Assembly: GCA_018340375.1 (NCBI GenBank)
Contig: JAFFJZ010000087.1
Span: 310,001-374,000, forward strand
Direction of reading: 5' to 3'
DNA from: Gonatopus flavifemur
Lineage: Eukaryota; Arthropoda; Insecta; Hymenoptera; Dryinidae
DNA length: 64,000 bases
The notes beneath the pieces were generated by a model. That model made no database searches and was not told the origin of the DNA. It saw only the letters and a program-made list of their open reading frames with translations. Below are positions 35,776 to 46,892 of this stretch, piece by piece (the stretch's first letter is position 1; each line of letters begins with the position of its first letter). Made by a program: the position numbers and the translations under genes.

Positions 35776-36291
35776 TTGTATACACGTGTGTACTACCATA
35801 CTATTTTCTGTTTTCATGGTTCAATCAAAAGTCGAGTGATAACCGGAATAGGAGAACATCTACATAACCTAGGGAACACCTCCACAGCCACAAGATCTAG
35901 AACCCAAAAGAAACATTCCCCACCCCTAAAAACCCAGTATATAGGGAAAAACCTTCCATATCTTGAAATGAATAACGAAAGGAATCGAGAACAATTTCCA
36001 ATGATAACGAAATATTGCTCAATATTCATTTGGGTACGAAATACTATTAAGGGGATTGATGATAGGAGATTCAATTCATTACAATGTAATGATGAAGATC
36101 ACGACGATTGGACAAAATTGCAGAATCAAGCCAATTATCATGATTTAGATGGATATGATTTTTGCCCTGACTGTGTATGTGAACAGGACTCAGAGGAATG
36201 GGGTTTCCGAAAATATGTACTACATATTGCTATCGCTCGAACCTTTGCATTAAAATCCAAAGGATTCATTCGCCCATTGGGACATGATTGA
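35776..36291 (+). CDS. Accessory ORF 3, acidic with one CxxC
   Basis: This frame of 171 codons is open. The first 60 residues look non-protein-like, so a start at MNNERNREQFPM (about 35968) is more plausible. The following part has FDRR-like charged segments, an acidic DEDHDDWTKLQ block and a single CPDCVC motif. A short hydrophobic segment follows. It resembles nothing I can name. It lies 270 bp before the Env start and might be the remnant of a second zinc-binding accessory protein. Confidence 0.4.
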   Translation: MYTRVYYHTIFCFHGSIKSRVITGIGEHLHNLGNTSTATRSRTQKKHSPPLKTQYIGKNLPYLEMNNERNREQFPMITKYCSIFIWVRNTIKGIDDRRFNSLQCNDEDHDDWTKLQNQANYHDLDGYDFCPDCVCEQDSEEWGFRKYVLHIAIARTFALKSKGFIRPLGHD

Positions 36292-36562
36292 AGAAAAGAA
36301 AATTCTACGTATATTTTATATGACAGAATCTAAAATAGGGAGAATGTTATTTCAATATAAATATACACTCATCAATAATCAATACTTTAAGAAAAAACAA
36401 CCCCTAATCACTCTACTTGTATTAGATTCAATTCCTCATATGAGAAAATTATCTCAATCATATGTATATCCTTATACTTTCTTTATTCCAAGTTTAATTT
36501 TATTGCGGATAGGTAGAATACTCTAGTATTGTGGTTCCAGTTCATCTTCTTCTTCAAGCAAC

Positions 36563-38527
36563 ATGATGTTGTCAACGTGGATAGCCCTCGTTTTTATCAC
36601 CACGAATTTCCTGACGGCCCATAGTTTGGTTGGATACGCTTGTGGGGCCCCGAATCTTAATATCACTACCCTATCATTAGTTAACGTTGGAGAATGTTCA
36701 ATCCCTAGCATACAACCGAACATTACCAAGACCCACATACAGCTTCTACAATTATCAAAATATGATGAAACCCCTATACGCCAATGTAAGGTGGTTATAC
36801 AGAGAACTATACAGAAATATGGAATGTTTTCCCATATTTTTGCGGTTCACAACGGAATAGCTGAATGTATCACTGATATCGGTAAAACGCAGTGTGAAGA
36901 AATGCACAAAACTGGTTCTCTTTTCCTGTCGCACAATAATGTGATTACAGACCTGAGAATTAATGCAACCTCTACTAGACAAACTCTATTGGCAGGAAGT
37001 ATAACCTCCGATAGGAAATGTGATGGATCCTGATATTCTGATCCATACGGTTCATGGGATGACGTGATTGTACAAGCATTGATTAAGATTACGCTAAAAT
37101 CTTATCGAGGAGATGTAGATTTGGAAAATGACAAAATACATTTCCAATCTGGTATAGCTTGTCAACACACAGAAGGGAGTTCCATCGATATTGAAGGAGG
37201 ATACACCTATTGGGACTCTATTCCCCGAGATGTATGTAATTTCAATGATTATGACATTATTTATAAAGGACCCGCTTATAAAATGGAAGATGAGACTCCT
37301 CAGGGAACCCAGACTATATATTCCTTGACTACCGAGGATACCACCTTTGCTTTGACTAAAATCGGAGAGGATACGTTGTGTGGATACACTCTTATCAAGA
37401 CCGAACATCCCAAACTATTTTTCATAGAAGGCAATAACTTCCTGACAACTAAGCGATTCGGGACTAAGGACCTAGACATGTTCGCATATATGAATTCAAA
37501 ATTTGTATATGTTCAAAATTTGTGTATATCGATATATTAATGCATCATTGTCACCTGGAACAACAGGTTTTGAGGAATTCTCTAACTAATGCGATTAACA
37601 CACCTGACGAATTCGCATATCACCTGATGAGAGGACATGGTTACATGGCTGTACCATCTGGAGAAGTGATACACATCATAAAATGTATCCCAGTGAAAAT
37701 GAAAATACGGCATTCAAACGTCTGTTATCAAGAATCACCAATTACCCTTGGAGAACACAGTTTATTTCTCAAACCAAGGACACATGTAATCACTAGAACC
37801 GGTACCCAGATCGACTGTAATTCTTTCCTACCATCCATGTATTATTTGGAGGACGGATGGTATCAAATGCTTCCAACACCCACGAGAACGCTACCACCAA
37901 CAACAATCAAACCAATGACGGAGCCCACCTGGAAATATATCAGTCCAAAATATTTGGCAAATAGCGGCATCGATTCTGACAAGGATCTCGAACGATTGAG
38001 GAACAACATCATGTTCCCCGTCGAACGACCCACTGTTCTCAACACCGTGGCCCAGGGCTTAACAGGGCAACCAATCGTCATCAAAGGAATTTCTATGATG
38101 AATTTACTCGATGAAGAAGCATTACAAAAAAATAGCCCGAACTACCTTCAATAAAATTTGGGGTTCATTTGTGACCTTTGGATCCGCAAACGCAGGAGTA
38201 TTCGGGATTTACTTATGTCTCAGGATGATAAAAACGGCCGTAGATACTTTAATCCATGGGTACACACTATACGCATTCTATGGATGTTCCTTTTTCCTAA
38301 TTGGAGCAATTTGGGACTCAGCCACAAATTTGCTCCTACATCTCGGAACATGTAAAAAACATGAAAACGAAACCAATGGAGAACTCGAGGAAAAAAATAA
38401 TACAGATGACCCGAAAGATTCATACCCTACCACAATGTATCCTAACCTAAATGGAAGTATAACCCAGAGCACTCAGACAACATCTTTCCACGGAACAGAA
38501 GCACCTTCTGAACGACCATCTGGATGA
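36563..38527 (+). pseudogene. Env: glycoprotein of the Jingchuvirales (chuvirus) type
   Basis: The frame starts MMLSTWIALVFITTNFLTAH, a clear signal peptide, followed by a cysteine-bearing ectodomain (YACGAPNLNITTLSL, QLLQLSKYDE, QCKVVIQRTI) and several N-glycosylation sites (NIT, NAT). The C-terminal part has transmembrane-compatible segments (LCLRMIKTAVDTLIHGYTLY and the FFLIGAIWDSA stretch) and a polar tail. These landmarks match, from memory of the family, chuvirus glycoproteins reported in arthropod genomes and in BEL and Gypsy elements. The gene is broken by TGA at 37031-37033, a phase change near 37510-37525 and another near 38105-38150. In its intact state such a protein would be a membrane-fusion glycoprotein; this copy cannot make one. 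Confidence 0.8.
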
Positions 38528-38564
38528 AATTAGTTTTATACCAAATCTCCCCCGTAGATTTGTC

Positions 38565-38635
38565 AAAAAAAGGGGGAAATGTAACATCCTCGTTACATTC
38601 TCAAATTTTCATATATATATATATATATATATATA
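38565..38635 (+). other. Polypurine tract and stub of the 3' LTR
   Basis: AAAAAAAGGGGGAAA (38565-38579) is followed directly by TGTAACATCC, a typical LTR start. Only about 56 bp remain, ending in a TA microsatellite where the next element inserted. Confidence 0.75.
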
Positions 38636-40440
38636 TGGGTCATTCCACATCAGATTTACAACTAGAATTTTAATTTCAACAAAACTTTTTCCTCGCATTC
38701 TAGGAAGGAAAATAATCGATACGTATTTTCTCATTTTGATCGGATACTTTCCATTTTCGAGATACGATTTTTTAAAGTTTTGGAGTTGAAAAAATCGAAC
38801 ATTTTTCCATCCCTGATACTTAAAAAGCCTTTGGATTTGGAAAAAACTTTCGAATCACAAGAATTTGTATTTTGTGCGATCTCACGGACTAGATATATGG
38901 AAAAAATTTTTTTTCTTATTTAACCCATTTATTTTGCGAATGTTAGAAATAAATTCAAGTTCCAAGAAAAAGACATGCCTGAAATTAATTTTTCCATAAT
39001 GTAATTTTTCATCACTCCCCATAGAATGTCTCATAAAAATTCCAAAGTGGACAGCTCAATAATTTTTGAGATATGATTCATAACGTAGAACCACATCGGC
39101 TTCAAGCGCGGAAAATTGCATCGTTCACACTGAAGTGTTCGTGGCCGAGCGCGTGTCAACATGTTTATATGAATTTATTTCTAAACATTGACAAATCCCA
39201 CACAGCACGGAAGTTGACAAAGAATTCTTGAGAATTCATACTGAATTTTTCAAGTCCCAGTTGAATCCTTTGGGATCTCTTCCTGATTTGGTGTGCTGTA
39301 TGCAATGTAGGTTTATAAATTCACATATTTCGTGCATTCTCTTACACAGTATGTTTGCTTCTACCCGGACAGCACAACGTGCCACTGGAACGTTTATGGA
39401 AAGTTTATAGAACGTAGGAGAGGTTTTCTGAACGTTCAGAAAACGTCCCAGAGACACATTGTGCTGTTAGGGTATGCGTTCGTCTGAGAAGACTAGTATG
39501 AGTATATATATACTAGTTGCACATCATTTACACATCATGAGGTCTGCGAGTTCGAGGATGCAATGAATAATAAATTCATTATAAAACAAAACTTTTGTTG
39601 AACTGTTTTTCCTTACCGAGGTGTATAAATATTTTATGGTTCGAATTGTTATACCATACCCGTACTTATGTCTATACCCGGAATGAATGGAGTTATCCTT
39701 ACACAAACGCATATAAGCAAACATACTGATTAAGAGAATGCACGAAATATGTAAATCTATGAACTCACATTCCATACAGCACACCAAATCAGGGAGAGAC
39801 CCTAAAGAATTCAACTGGGACTTGAAATATTCAATATGGATTCTTGAGAGTTCTCCTTCGACTTCTGTACTGTGTGGGATTTGTCAATGTTTAGAAATAA
39901 ATTCACATAAACATGTTGACACACGCTCGGCCCCGAACACTTCAGTGTGAACGATGCAATTTTCCGCGCTTGAAGCCGATGTGGTTCTACGTTATGAATC
40001 ATATTTCAAAAACTATTGAGCTGTCCACTCTGAAATTTTTATGAGACATTCTATGGGGAGTGATGAAAAATTACATTATGGAGAAATTAATTTCAAGCAT
40101 GTCTTCTTTTTTGGAACTTGAATTTATTTCTAACATTTGCAAAATAAATGGGTTGAATAACAAAGAAAATTCATTCCATATATCTAGTTCGTAAGATCGC
40201 ACAAAATACAAATTCTTGTGATTCGGAAGTTTTTTCCAAATCCAAAGGTTTTTCAAGTATCAGGGATGAAGAAATGTTCGATTTTTTCAACTCCAAAACT
40301 TTAAAAAATCGTATCTCGAAAATGGAAGGTATCCGATCAAAATGAAAAAATACGTTTTGATTATTTTCCTTTCTAGAACGCGAGAAAAAAGTTTCGTTGA
40401 AATTGACATTTCAGTTGTGAATCTGATTTGGAATGACCCA
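38636..40440. mobile_element. 1.8-kb inverted-repeat (foldback-like) element
   Basis: Termini TGGGTCATTCCA- at 38636 and the reverse complement at 40440 begin arms of about 750 bp that match closely with scattered differences, up to roughly 39361 and from 39702 on the other side. The flanks are TATA on both sides, so a TA target is likely. The central 0.2 kb is not repeated and has no coding content. A small MITE interrupts the left arm at 39362-39474. It is non-autonomous. Confidence 0.82.
39362..39474. mobile_element. MITE, 113 bp, TIR TACCCGGACAGCACAA
   Basis: The termini TACCCGGACAGCACAACGTG and CACATTGTGCTGTTAGGGTA are inverted repeats. Alignment of the two arms of the host element shows the right arm lacks this segment, so it is an insertion. 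The interior is rich in AACGTT- and GTTTAT-like self-complementary words. The exact target duplication is unclear. Confidence 0.75.
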
Positions 40441-40493
40441 TATAAATCATTCTTTTTCAATCAAATATATAAATATAGATATAAATATATATA

Positions 40494-41531
40494 CAGGGTG
40501 GGGCATTTAAAGTGTCGCGGGCGTTTTTTCCAAAAATAGAGTGAGATACGAGAAAATTTTTCGGACAAAAGTTGTAGGGTACCGAGGGGGACATCCGATG
40601 GTGGCCTTGGCTTTGACCTCAAATCTCATCTTCAAGGGCATTCTGAGATCAACTCTTGTTTTTTAAATAGCCTCTCATATTTTTTACTGCAGATTTGGAT
40701 TCTAGGTCAAAAACCAAGGAACTTTTGTCTGAACCATTTTCCTGAAATCCGCAAAAATGGCGCTCTAATCGATATTGTTCCATTTTGAATCTGACATTCG
40801 AATAACTCGAAAACGAAGGGTCTTGCAAAAGAATGTTTCGTACAAAAGTTGTCAATACACAACACATTTCAATCGTCTACATTACCACCATTCAGAGCTC
40901 ACGCGATGTAAACAAACGACGGGGTTCAGTGAAAATTCACGATTTTGAAAGTCAGTTTGTCAGTTACATTTGATTATTACTTGGTTTATGACAAATCCAC
41001 ACGTGAGCTCTTGTGAAATTGAACTCCATTCGGGAATTTCTCGAAGAAGTGTTCTTCGAATACTGAAACGTCACAAATTCCATCCGTATCACATTTGTTT
41101 GCATCAAGACCTTCACGGTGATGATTTCGAAAATCGTGTACAGTTTTGTCGATGGGGTCTAGCGCAAATGCACAATAACAACTTCATCAACATATTATTT
41201 TCTGATGAGTCGACGTTCACCAATCATGGTCAAGTAAATCGACATAATATGCATTACTGGGCGACAGAAAATCCAAGATGGTTACGTCAAGTAGAGCATC
41301 AAAGACAATGGGCTGTGAATGTTTGGTGTGGTATTTTTCGATTTCGAGTAATTGGACCGTACTTCATTGCAGATACGCTAAATGGAGAGAAGGACAGACA
41401 TTTCTTAGATCAAGTACTTCCACCATTACTTGAAGACATACCTATTCAGGAACGATTGAATATGTGGTATCAACACGATGGTTGTCCATCCCATTATGCA
41501 GTCACAGCTCGAGAAATATTGGACAGAGATA
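40494..41531 (+). mobile_element. Half copy of a DD41D mariner element
   Basis: It starts at TA plus CAGGGTGGGGCATTTAAAG and runs to the middle of the transposase, where a second full copy begins at 41532. Relative to the full copy it also has an internal deletion of about 250 bp near 40995, with CAAAT at the junction. The right half is missing entirely. Confidence 0.8.
40970..41531 (+). pseudogene. Mariner-like transposase, truncated half copy
   Basis: It encodes a helix-turn-helix-like part (LHSGISRRSVLRILKRHKF), the first catalytic aspartate in LFSDESTF and the second in YQHDGCPSH, and stops at REILDRD where the next copy begins. The first codons (MIITWFMTNPH) come from fused upstream sequence after the deletion. 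Where the full copy has a stop at 42479, this copy reads tryptophan (RQWAVNVW), so the stop is specific to the other copy. Confidence 0.82.
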
Positions 41532-43562
41532 CAGGGTGGGGCATTTAAAGTGTCGCGGGCGTTTTTTCCAAAAATAAAATGAGATACGAGAAAATTTTTC
41601 GGACAAAAATTGTAGGGTATCGAGGGGGACATCCGATGGTGGCCTTGGGTTTGACCTCAAATCTCATCTTCAAGGGCATTCTGAGGTCAACTCTTGTTTT
41701 TTAAATAGCATCTCATATTTTTTACTGCAGATTTGGATCCTAGGTCAAAAACCAAGAAACTTCCGTCTGAACCATTTTCCTGAAATCCGCAAAGATGGCG
41801 CTCTAATCGATATTGTTCCATACTGAATCTGACATTAGAATAACTCGAAAACGAAGGGTCTTGGAGGAGAATGTTTCGGACAAAACTTGTCTGATTCCAA
41901 GGGGGACCCCTTGAACTGAAACGGAGCAGATGGGGTATAACAGACAAAACACAACACATTTCAATCGTCTACATCACTTGGATAATTTTAGTGCAGTAGA
42001 TGCTCAAAATGATGGCCTTCGACTTCAATACACATTTCAAAACGTTTTACAAAAGATTGCTGAACTCGTGCTAAAATATCTTCATTGATGCTCGCGCATG
42101 CATTGATGATTCGTTGACGCATATCCCAGGTGTAGTCGGTGCTTGTTGATAAACTGTATCTTTTATGTATCCCCATAAAAAAAAATCTGGAGAAGTAAGA
42201 TCCGGAGAACGGGCAGGCCAATGAACTGGTCCACGACGTCCTATCCATCGTCCAGGATAATCTCTGTCCAATATTTCTCGAGCTGTGACTGCATAATGGG
42301 ATGGACAACCATCGTGTTGATACCACATATTCAATCGTTCCTGAATAGGTATGTCTTCGAGTAATGTTGGAAGTACTTGATCTAAGAAATGTCTGTACTT
42401 CTCTCCATTTAGCGTATCTGCAATGAAGTACGGTCCAATTACTCGAGATCGAAAAATACCACACCAAACATTCACAGCTCATTGTCTTTGATGCTCTACT
42501 TGACGTAACCATCTGGGATTTTCTGTCGCCCAGTAATGCATATTATCTCGATTTACTTGACCATGATTGGTGAACGTCGACTCATCAGAAAATAATATGT
42601 TGATGAAGTTGTTATTGTGCATTTGCGCTAGACCCCATCGACAAAACTGTACACGATTTTCGAAATCATCACCGTGAAGGTCTTGATGCAAACAAATGTG
42701 ATACGGATGGAATTTGTGACGTTTCAGTATTCGAAGAACACTTCTTCGAGAAATTCCCGAATGGAGTTCAATTTCACGAGAGCTCACGTGTGGATTATTG
42801 GCTACTGCAGCTAGTACATTAACTTCCGCATTTTCTCCGCTAACAGTTCTCATTCGATGTCGTTTTTCCCTTGTAACACTTCCCGTTTCTGAGAATAATT
42901 TTGTAATGCGTTGAAAATACCTAATGGATGGCGTTGTTCTTTCAGGAAATCGTTCTGCATACAAGTCATATGCTTGTCTGGGGTTCTTATGCACTTCACC
43001 GTAAATGTAGATCATATCGATCTTTTCAGAAACCGTGTATCGGATATCCATGATTTTCAATTTGTCATAAACCAAGTAATAATCAAATGTAACTGACAAA
43101 CTGACTTTCAAAATCGTGAATTTTCACTGAACCCCGTCGTTTGTTTACATCGCGTGAGCTCTGAATGGTGGTAATGTAGACGATTGAAATGTGTTGTGTA
43201 TTGACAACTTTTGTACGAAACATTCTTTTGCAAGACCCTTCGTTTTCGAGTTATTCGAATGTCAGATTCAAAATGGAACAATATCGATTAGAGCGCCATT
43301 TTTGCGGATTTCAGGAAAATGGTTCAGACAAAAGTTCCTTGGTTTTTGACCTAGAATCCAAATCTGCAGTAAAAAATATGAGATGCTATTCAAAAAACAA
43401 GAGTCGATCTCAGAATGCCCTTGAAGATGAGATTTGAGGTCAAACCCAAGGCCACCATCGGATGTCCCCCTCGGTACCCTACAACTTTTGTTCGAAAAAT
43501 TTTCTCGTATCTCACTTTATTTTTGGAAAAAACGCCCGCGACACTTTAAATGCCCCACCCTT
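41532..43562 (-). mobile_element. DD41D (rosa-like) mariner element, full length
   Basis: Of 2031 bp, the left end is CAGGGTGGGGCATTTAAAG and the right end is its reverse complement, with the last base changed (AAATGCCCCACCCTT). TA flanks both ends. The long terminal inverted region is about 380 bp. The transposase is on the minus strand. The inner right half is nearly identical to the half copy at 40494-41531. Confidence 0.85.
41988..43111 (-). pseudogene. DD41D mariner transposase, one stop and one frameshift
   Basis: The frame opens at 43111, although the methionine at 43051 (MDIRYTVSEKIDMIYIYGE) is the likelier start. A helix-turn-helix region (PHVSSREIELHSGISRRSVL) is followed by the catalytic core: D in LFSDEST, D in YQHDGCPSH and D in SPDLTSPDFFLWGY, with 41 residues between the last two, hence DD41D. 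That spacing is known from the rosa/Visitor lineages of the IS630-Tc1-mariner superfamily. TGA at 42479-42481 interrupts after HQRQ, and the phase shifts near 42125-42140 before the C-terminal part (RIINACASINEDILARVQQS). It is inactive. Confidence 0.85.
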
Positions 43563-44050
43563 TATATTTCGAACTTTTGCTCCCACTTCTTCCACCGTAC
43601 AAGCATATCACCTTCTGAAATCAATGGTTTCGGTGGATGAAGAGAATAAACACCACCAACTGACACGTTTTGAACGGCATTTTGAACTGCATCTTGAACG
43701 TTTGCACCTCCTTGTACATTAACGACATTATTTCCCGTATTCGCCATGTTGTTTTCTTTTCCCCGTTCGAACACTTCTTCTCTTACCCTTCCTATATTTC
43801 ATCACCGAATACCATTATTCATTTACTATTATTCTACGCACAGATTCCGCAGCGCCATGTAATATATCTGATAGTAAATCGAACACATTTGTATTATGAA
43901 GTATTTATTTAAAGAATCATACAAGAAGCATGTGACGCGGACACGACTAATAAGTACCGGTGCTCCATGTGAACAGTGGGCATAAGTCCCTTATACATCG
44001 AGTGGTGGCAGCACCTACACGTACTGCTCATGAACACATATTATACTACA
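43563..44050 (-). mobile_element. Fragment of a second LTR element: 5' LTR, leader, start of Gag
   Basis: On the minus strand a 193-bp LTR-like segment (43858-44050, TGTAATATAT...TATACTACA, TG...CA ends) is followed by TGGCGCTGCGGAATC, a primer-site-like TGGCGC start. A leader and a Gag start at 43749 come next (MANTGNNVVNVQGG, then LISEGDMLVRWKKWEQKFEI). The Gag ends at 43563, where the mariner sits. The KWxxKFEI motif is typical of Gypsy Gag N-termini. The remainder of the element is absent. Confidence 0.6.
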
Positions 44051-46073
44051 CTACGAACGTGTTGAAAACGTGCTGTTGGTTTCACGTGTTTTGGTCCCGC
44101 TGAAGCAAGTTTTACAAACGTTTAGAGTACCTTCCCATTTGATATCCTTGAATACGTTCTAAGCACGTTCTTTTGATCTACTACCAGACGTTCTCATTAT
44201 GTCTTCTAAACGTACTTTCATGAAAACTAACCTTGGAAAACCACAAAGTCACACCCCAACAAGCACGAAGATATCTTTTAGAATCTAAAAGTTGTCTTAA
44301 AATCATGGAAGATGTTTTGAAAAACTTTCGTACAGATATCTTTTCGACATCTAAAAGATGTCTTATGCAACAAATTTCAACAAGTTTCAGACATCTCAAA
44401 GATGTCTTGCAAAAGATATCTTTTAGACACGTTGATCAAGATATATTTGAGACCCCTGGTGAAAGGGAAGCGTGTAATAGAAAGTGTCAGGAACGTAGTT
44501 GGAAAGTATTTGGAACGTGGATTTAAGCGTATACCGAGCGTCAAGTGGAACATTAAGAGTGGTTCGAACGTATATTTGAAGTGTGAAGTGTATCCGAAGA
44601 AACCCCAATTTCATAGAAACCGGACTTTATGCACGGAAGCGTAATCCAAGAGTGGATAGGAAGCATATGAGAAGTATTAGTAAAGTAATCTGAAACATGC
44701 TTACGCTTCCGTTACTCTTTATAGGTTCGTTCGTTCTACGTGCCCTGAGTTGCTCCAACTTGTACCAAACCAATCATTTCGTTGCTTAAACTGGAAGTAG
44801 CGAATCCAAAATACTTGGAGCGAGTTGGGGTAACTTGGGACATCGGTAAACGAACTTAGCTTATGACACGCTTTCCTTGCACCAGGGACATCCCCAAGAC
44901 ATCTTTTAGATGCCTTGAAGACATCTTCTAGATGTCTTGAAGACATTCGTTAGATGTCTTGAAGACATCTGTTAGATGTCAATGACTACAATGATTATTC
45001 AGTAAAATATCTACGCTTTTGTTCAAAATGTTTTCAAGGGTGAAAAAAATTACATGTTGAGCGGAATCATATTTCGGGATAGTGTTATCAATTTCACCAC
45101 GTTCACTTCATTCCACTCTTATCGAGCGGAAATATTGGACCTCGACAAGAATCGAACCCTACCTACAACCCAACCTACCTATGATTATTATACGTAATGC
45201 TACGCTGCCTAATATCCTAACACTTTAACGACCTGAGCTAAACCAGCACAACTGTGTAAAGTATAAAAGAAGATCAATATAAATGACGTGCTCATCTGAT
45301 TCAATGATCTATCGGTTGAACAATGACAATCAATAGATTGATAGATTTTATTAACCTATATGAAAGTTGCAACTCGGTTGTTTTTCATGTATGGTGTTTG
45401 TGATTACAATTAAAGTCAACTAACTAACGCAACTCGGTCAACAGATATGAGGTTAGATTATTGACATCAAAACATAAATGTGAATTATTTCAATAAAATT
45501 CGCGGTCGTTCTTTAGTCATTGATCAGAATAAATATCAAAAACATTTATTATTGAATCCAAAAGAAATTATTAAATCAGTTATAGTTGCCCTGGTAGAAA
45601 TAGCCAATCCACAGCCATAATAATTGTTCGCTCCAGATAAAATTGCCATGTCATAGCCAAATTATAATTATAAGTGAGGGCCATACCAAAAGCAGACTTG
45701 AAATTGAAGTGGCGTTATCAAGGCGCTACCGTGTTATTCTGAATATCGATATACGAAGTTCGGTCAGAACTATCGTTCGCCCCAGATCAGTACCACAGTT
45801 GTCCATCCTTAACAATGTTTATAAGAAATCTAACGAAGTTACGACTCAAATTTTTTCCAAGTCCCGATGCGATATAAAGAAACTTACGGAAAATTTCAAG
45901 TTGGAAATAAAAAATGTCCTTCACTCAAAGGTTATTGATTCGTTTGTGTATATTTGCAATCGATCGATCTGTATCAGACATACATTATTTTTTCATACTT
46001 CCATCTTGAAAACTTACGATGGGAGGTCGCGTGAGTCGAGAGCTGCTTTTGGATAAAATACCTATACGTATAC
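44051..46073. repeat. Unassigned repetitive region with GACATC words
   Basis: The part 44255-44440 holds dispersed copies of GACATCTAAAAGATGTC-like palindromic words. At 44897-44980 lie four tandem 22-bp units of AGACATCTTNTAGATGTCTTGA type. The words are mutually inverted, so the strand can fold on itself. Around 45150-45262 the minus strand has a tRNA-like stretch. A 137-codon frame at 45643-46056 is open but shows no recognisable motif. Otherwise I see no gene. Confidence 0.5.
45150..45262 (-). other. tRNA-like sequence, A-box and B-box only
   Basis: On the minus strand, GGTTTAGCTCAGGTCG resembles the internal A box and GGGTTCGATTC the B box, about 75 bases apart. That is too long for a normal tRNA without a large intron or insertion. 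It is best read as a degenerate tRNA-derived SINE head or a chance match. Confidence 0.3.
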
Positions 46074-46892
46074 CTTAGTCAACCGTGAGAAGAACCATCT
46101 GACTTTTATCCTAACGCGACTTAGTTTTCAAGAAATTCAAGTTTGAAGAATAAGCGCTAGTTGATATACGCAAAAAAAGTGCTTCGACTCAGGTGACAGG
46201 CGATGGCTTGAGCGATAGAACCACAGTGTCCTACTCCTGCGACTCGCGTTCAAATCTTCCGGAAGTGATTTTTTTTTCAATTTATCCTATTGCATTATGT
46301 CTTTAGTCTTAGATTGTTTCATTTATCATGAGGAAATTGTTTTATTTTCCTCTTTCAAGATTGTTCTTTAAGACACAAGTAGCTTTATTTACAAATATAT
46401 TCTTTTGTGTATATTATAAATAATATCTCATTGATGTATTCTTTTGACGTATCTAAAAGCCTTAATGTTTCTTTGACGTCTGTTATCCAAAAGTACTTAT
46501 GTATTGCAAATGACGATTTGGAGACGTCAGAAGAAGAATAAATCAATGAGACATTATTTATAATTATAAAAAAATGAATATATTCATAATCAAAGCTACT
46601 TGTTCCTTGAAGTATAATCTTAACAAACAAACAATTCACTCATGTTAAATGGCATGGTATAGGACGGAAGAAACAATGTATTCTGATAAATTGAAAAAAA
46701 AACACCTCCAGAAGATTTAAACGGTGGTCGACGAGACTAAACGCCGAGATGCTACCAGTTGAGCTACCGCCGGTCGCTTGGATAGGGATGCTTTTTACGC
46801 ATATATCACCTTGCACTCATTCTTCACACTTGAATATTTCGGAAACTAAGTCGTATTAGGATAAAACTCAAAATGGTTGGCTAACATTAGCC
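46074..46892. mobile_element. Palindromic element with a tRNA-like module in each arm
   Basis: Arms of about 400 bp face each other around 46483. Matching pairs include TTTTATCCTAA-CGACTTAGTTT, ATTCAAGT-TGAAGAAT, TTTTTTTTTCAATTTATC and GTAGCTTT-TTTA. The arms have diverged substantially. Each contains, at about 46195-46260 (plus) and 46715-46780 (minus), a segment with an A-box-like start (GCTTGAGCGATAG, TAGCTCAACTGGTAG) and a B-box-like end (GTTCAAATCTTCC, GTTTAAATCTTCT). No coding capacity is visible. Confidence 0.65.

Larger units (their letters stand above)
27772..38635 (+). mobile_element. Gypsy-type retrovirus-like element with chuvirus-like Env
   Basis: The order is primer site, repeat-bearing leader, Gag, protease, RT, RNase H, integrase, three small ORFs, Env, polypurine tract (38565-38579) and the first 56 bases of a 3' LTR. 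The internal region is about 10.8 kb, long for a Gypsy element. The 3' LTR is cut at 38635 by a palindromic transposon, and the 5' LTR cannot be bounded for lack of a full 3' copy. Every gene carries several lesions, so the copy is a fossil. The RNase H to integrase order and the tRNA-Ser primer support Gypsy rather than BEL. Confidence 0.88.

Noticed and set aside
36563..38527. Env as an endogenous virus insertion independent of the Gypsy element
   Set aside because: It lies between Pol and the element's own polypurine tract in the same orientation, with no flanking duplication, so it belongs to the retroelement.
45643..46056. 137-codon frame as a gene
   Set aside because: Length is compatible with chance in this composition, no motif is recognised, and its end runs into the edge of the palindromic element.
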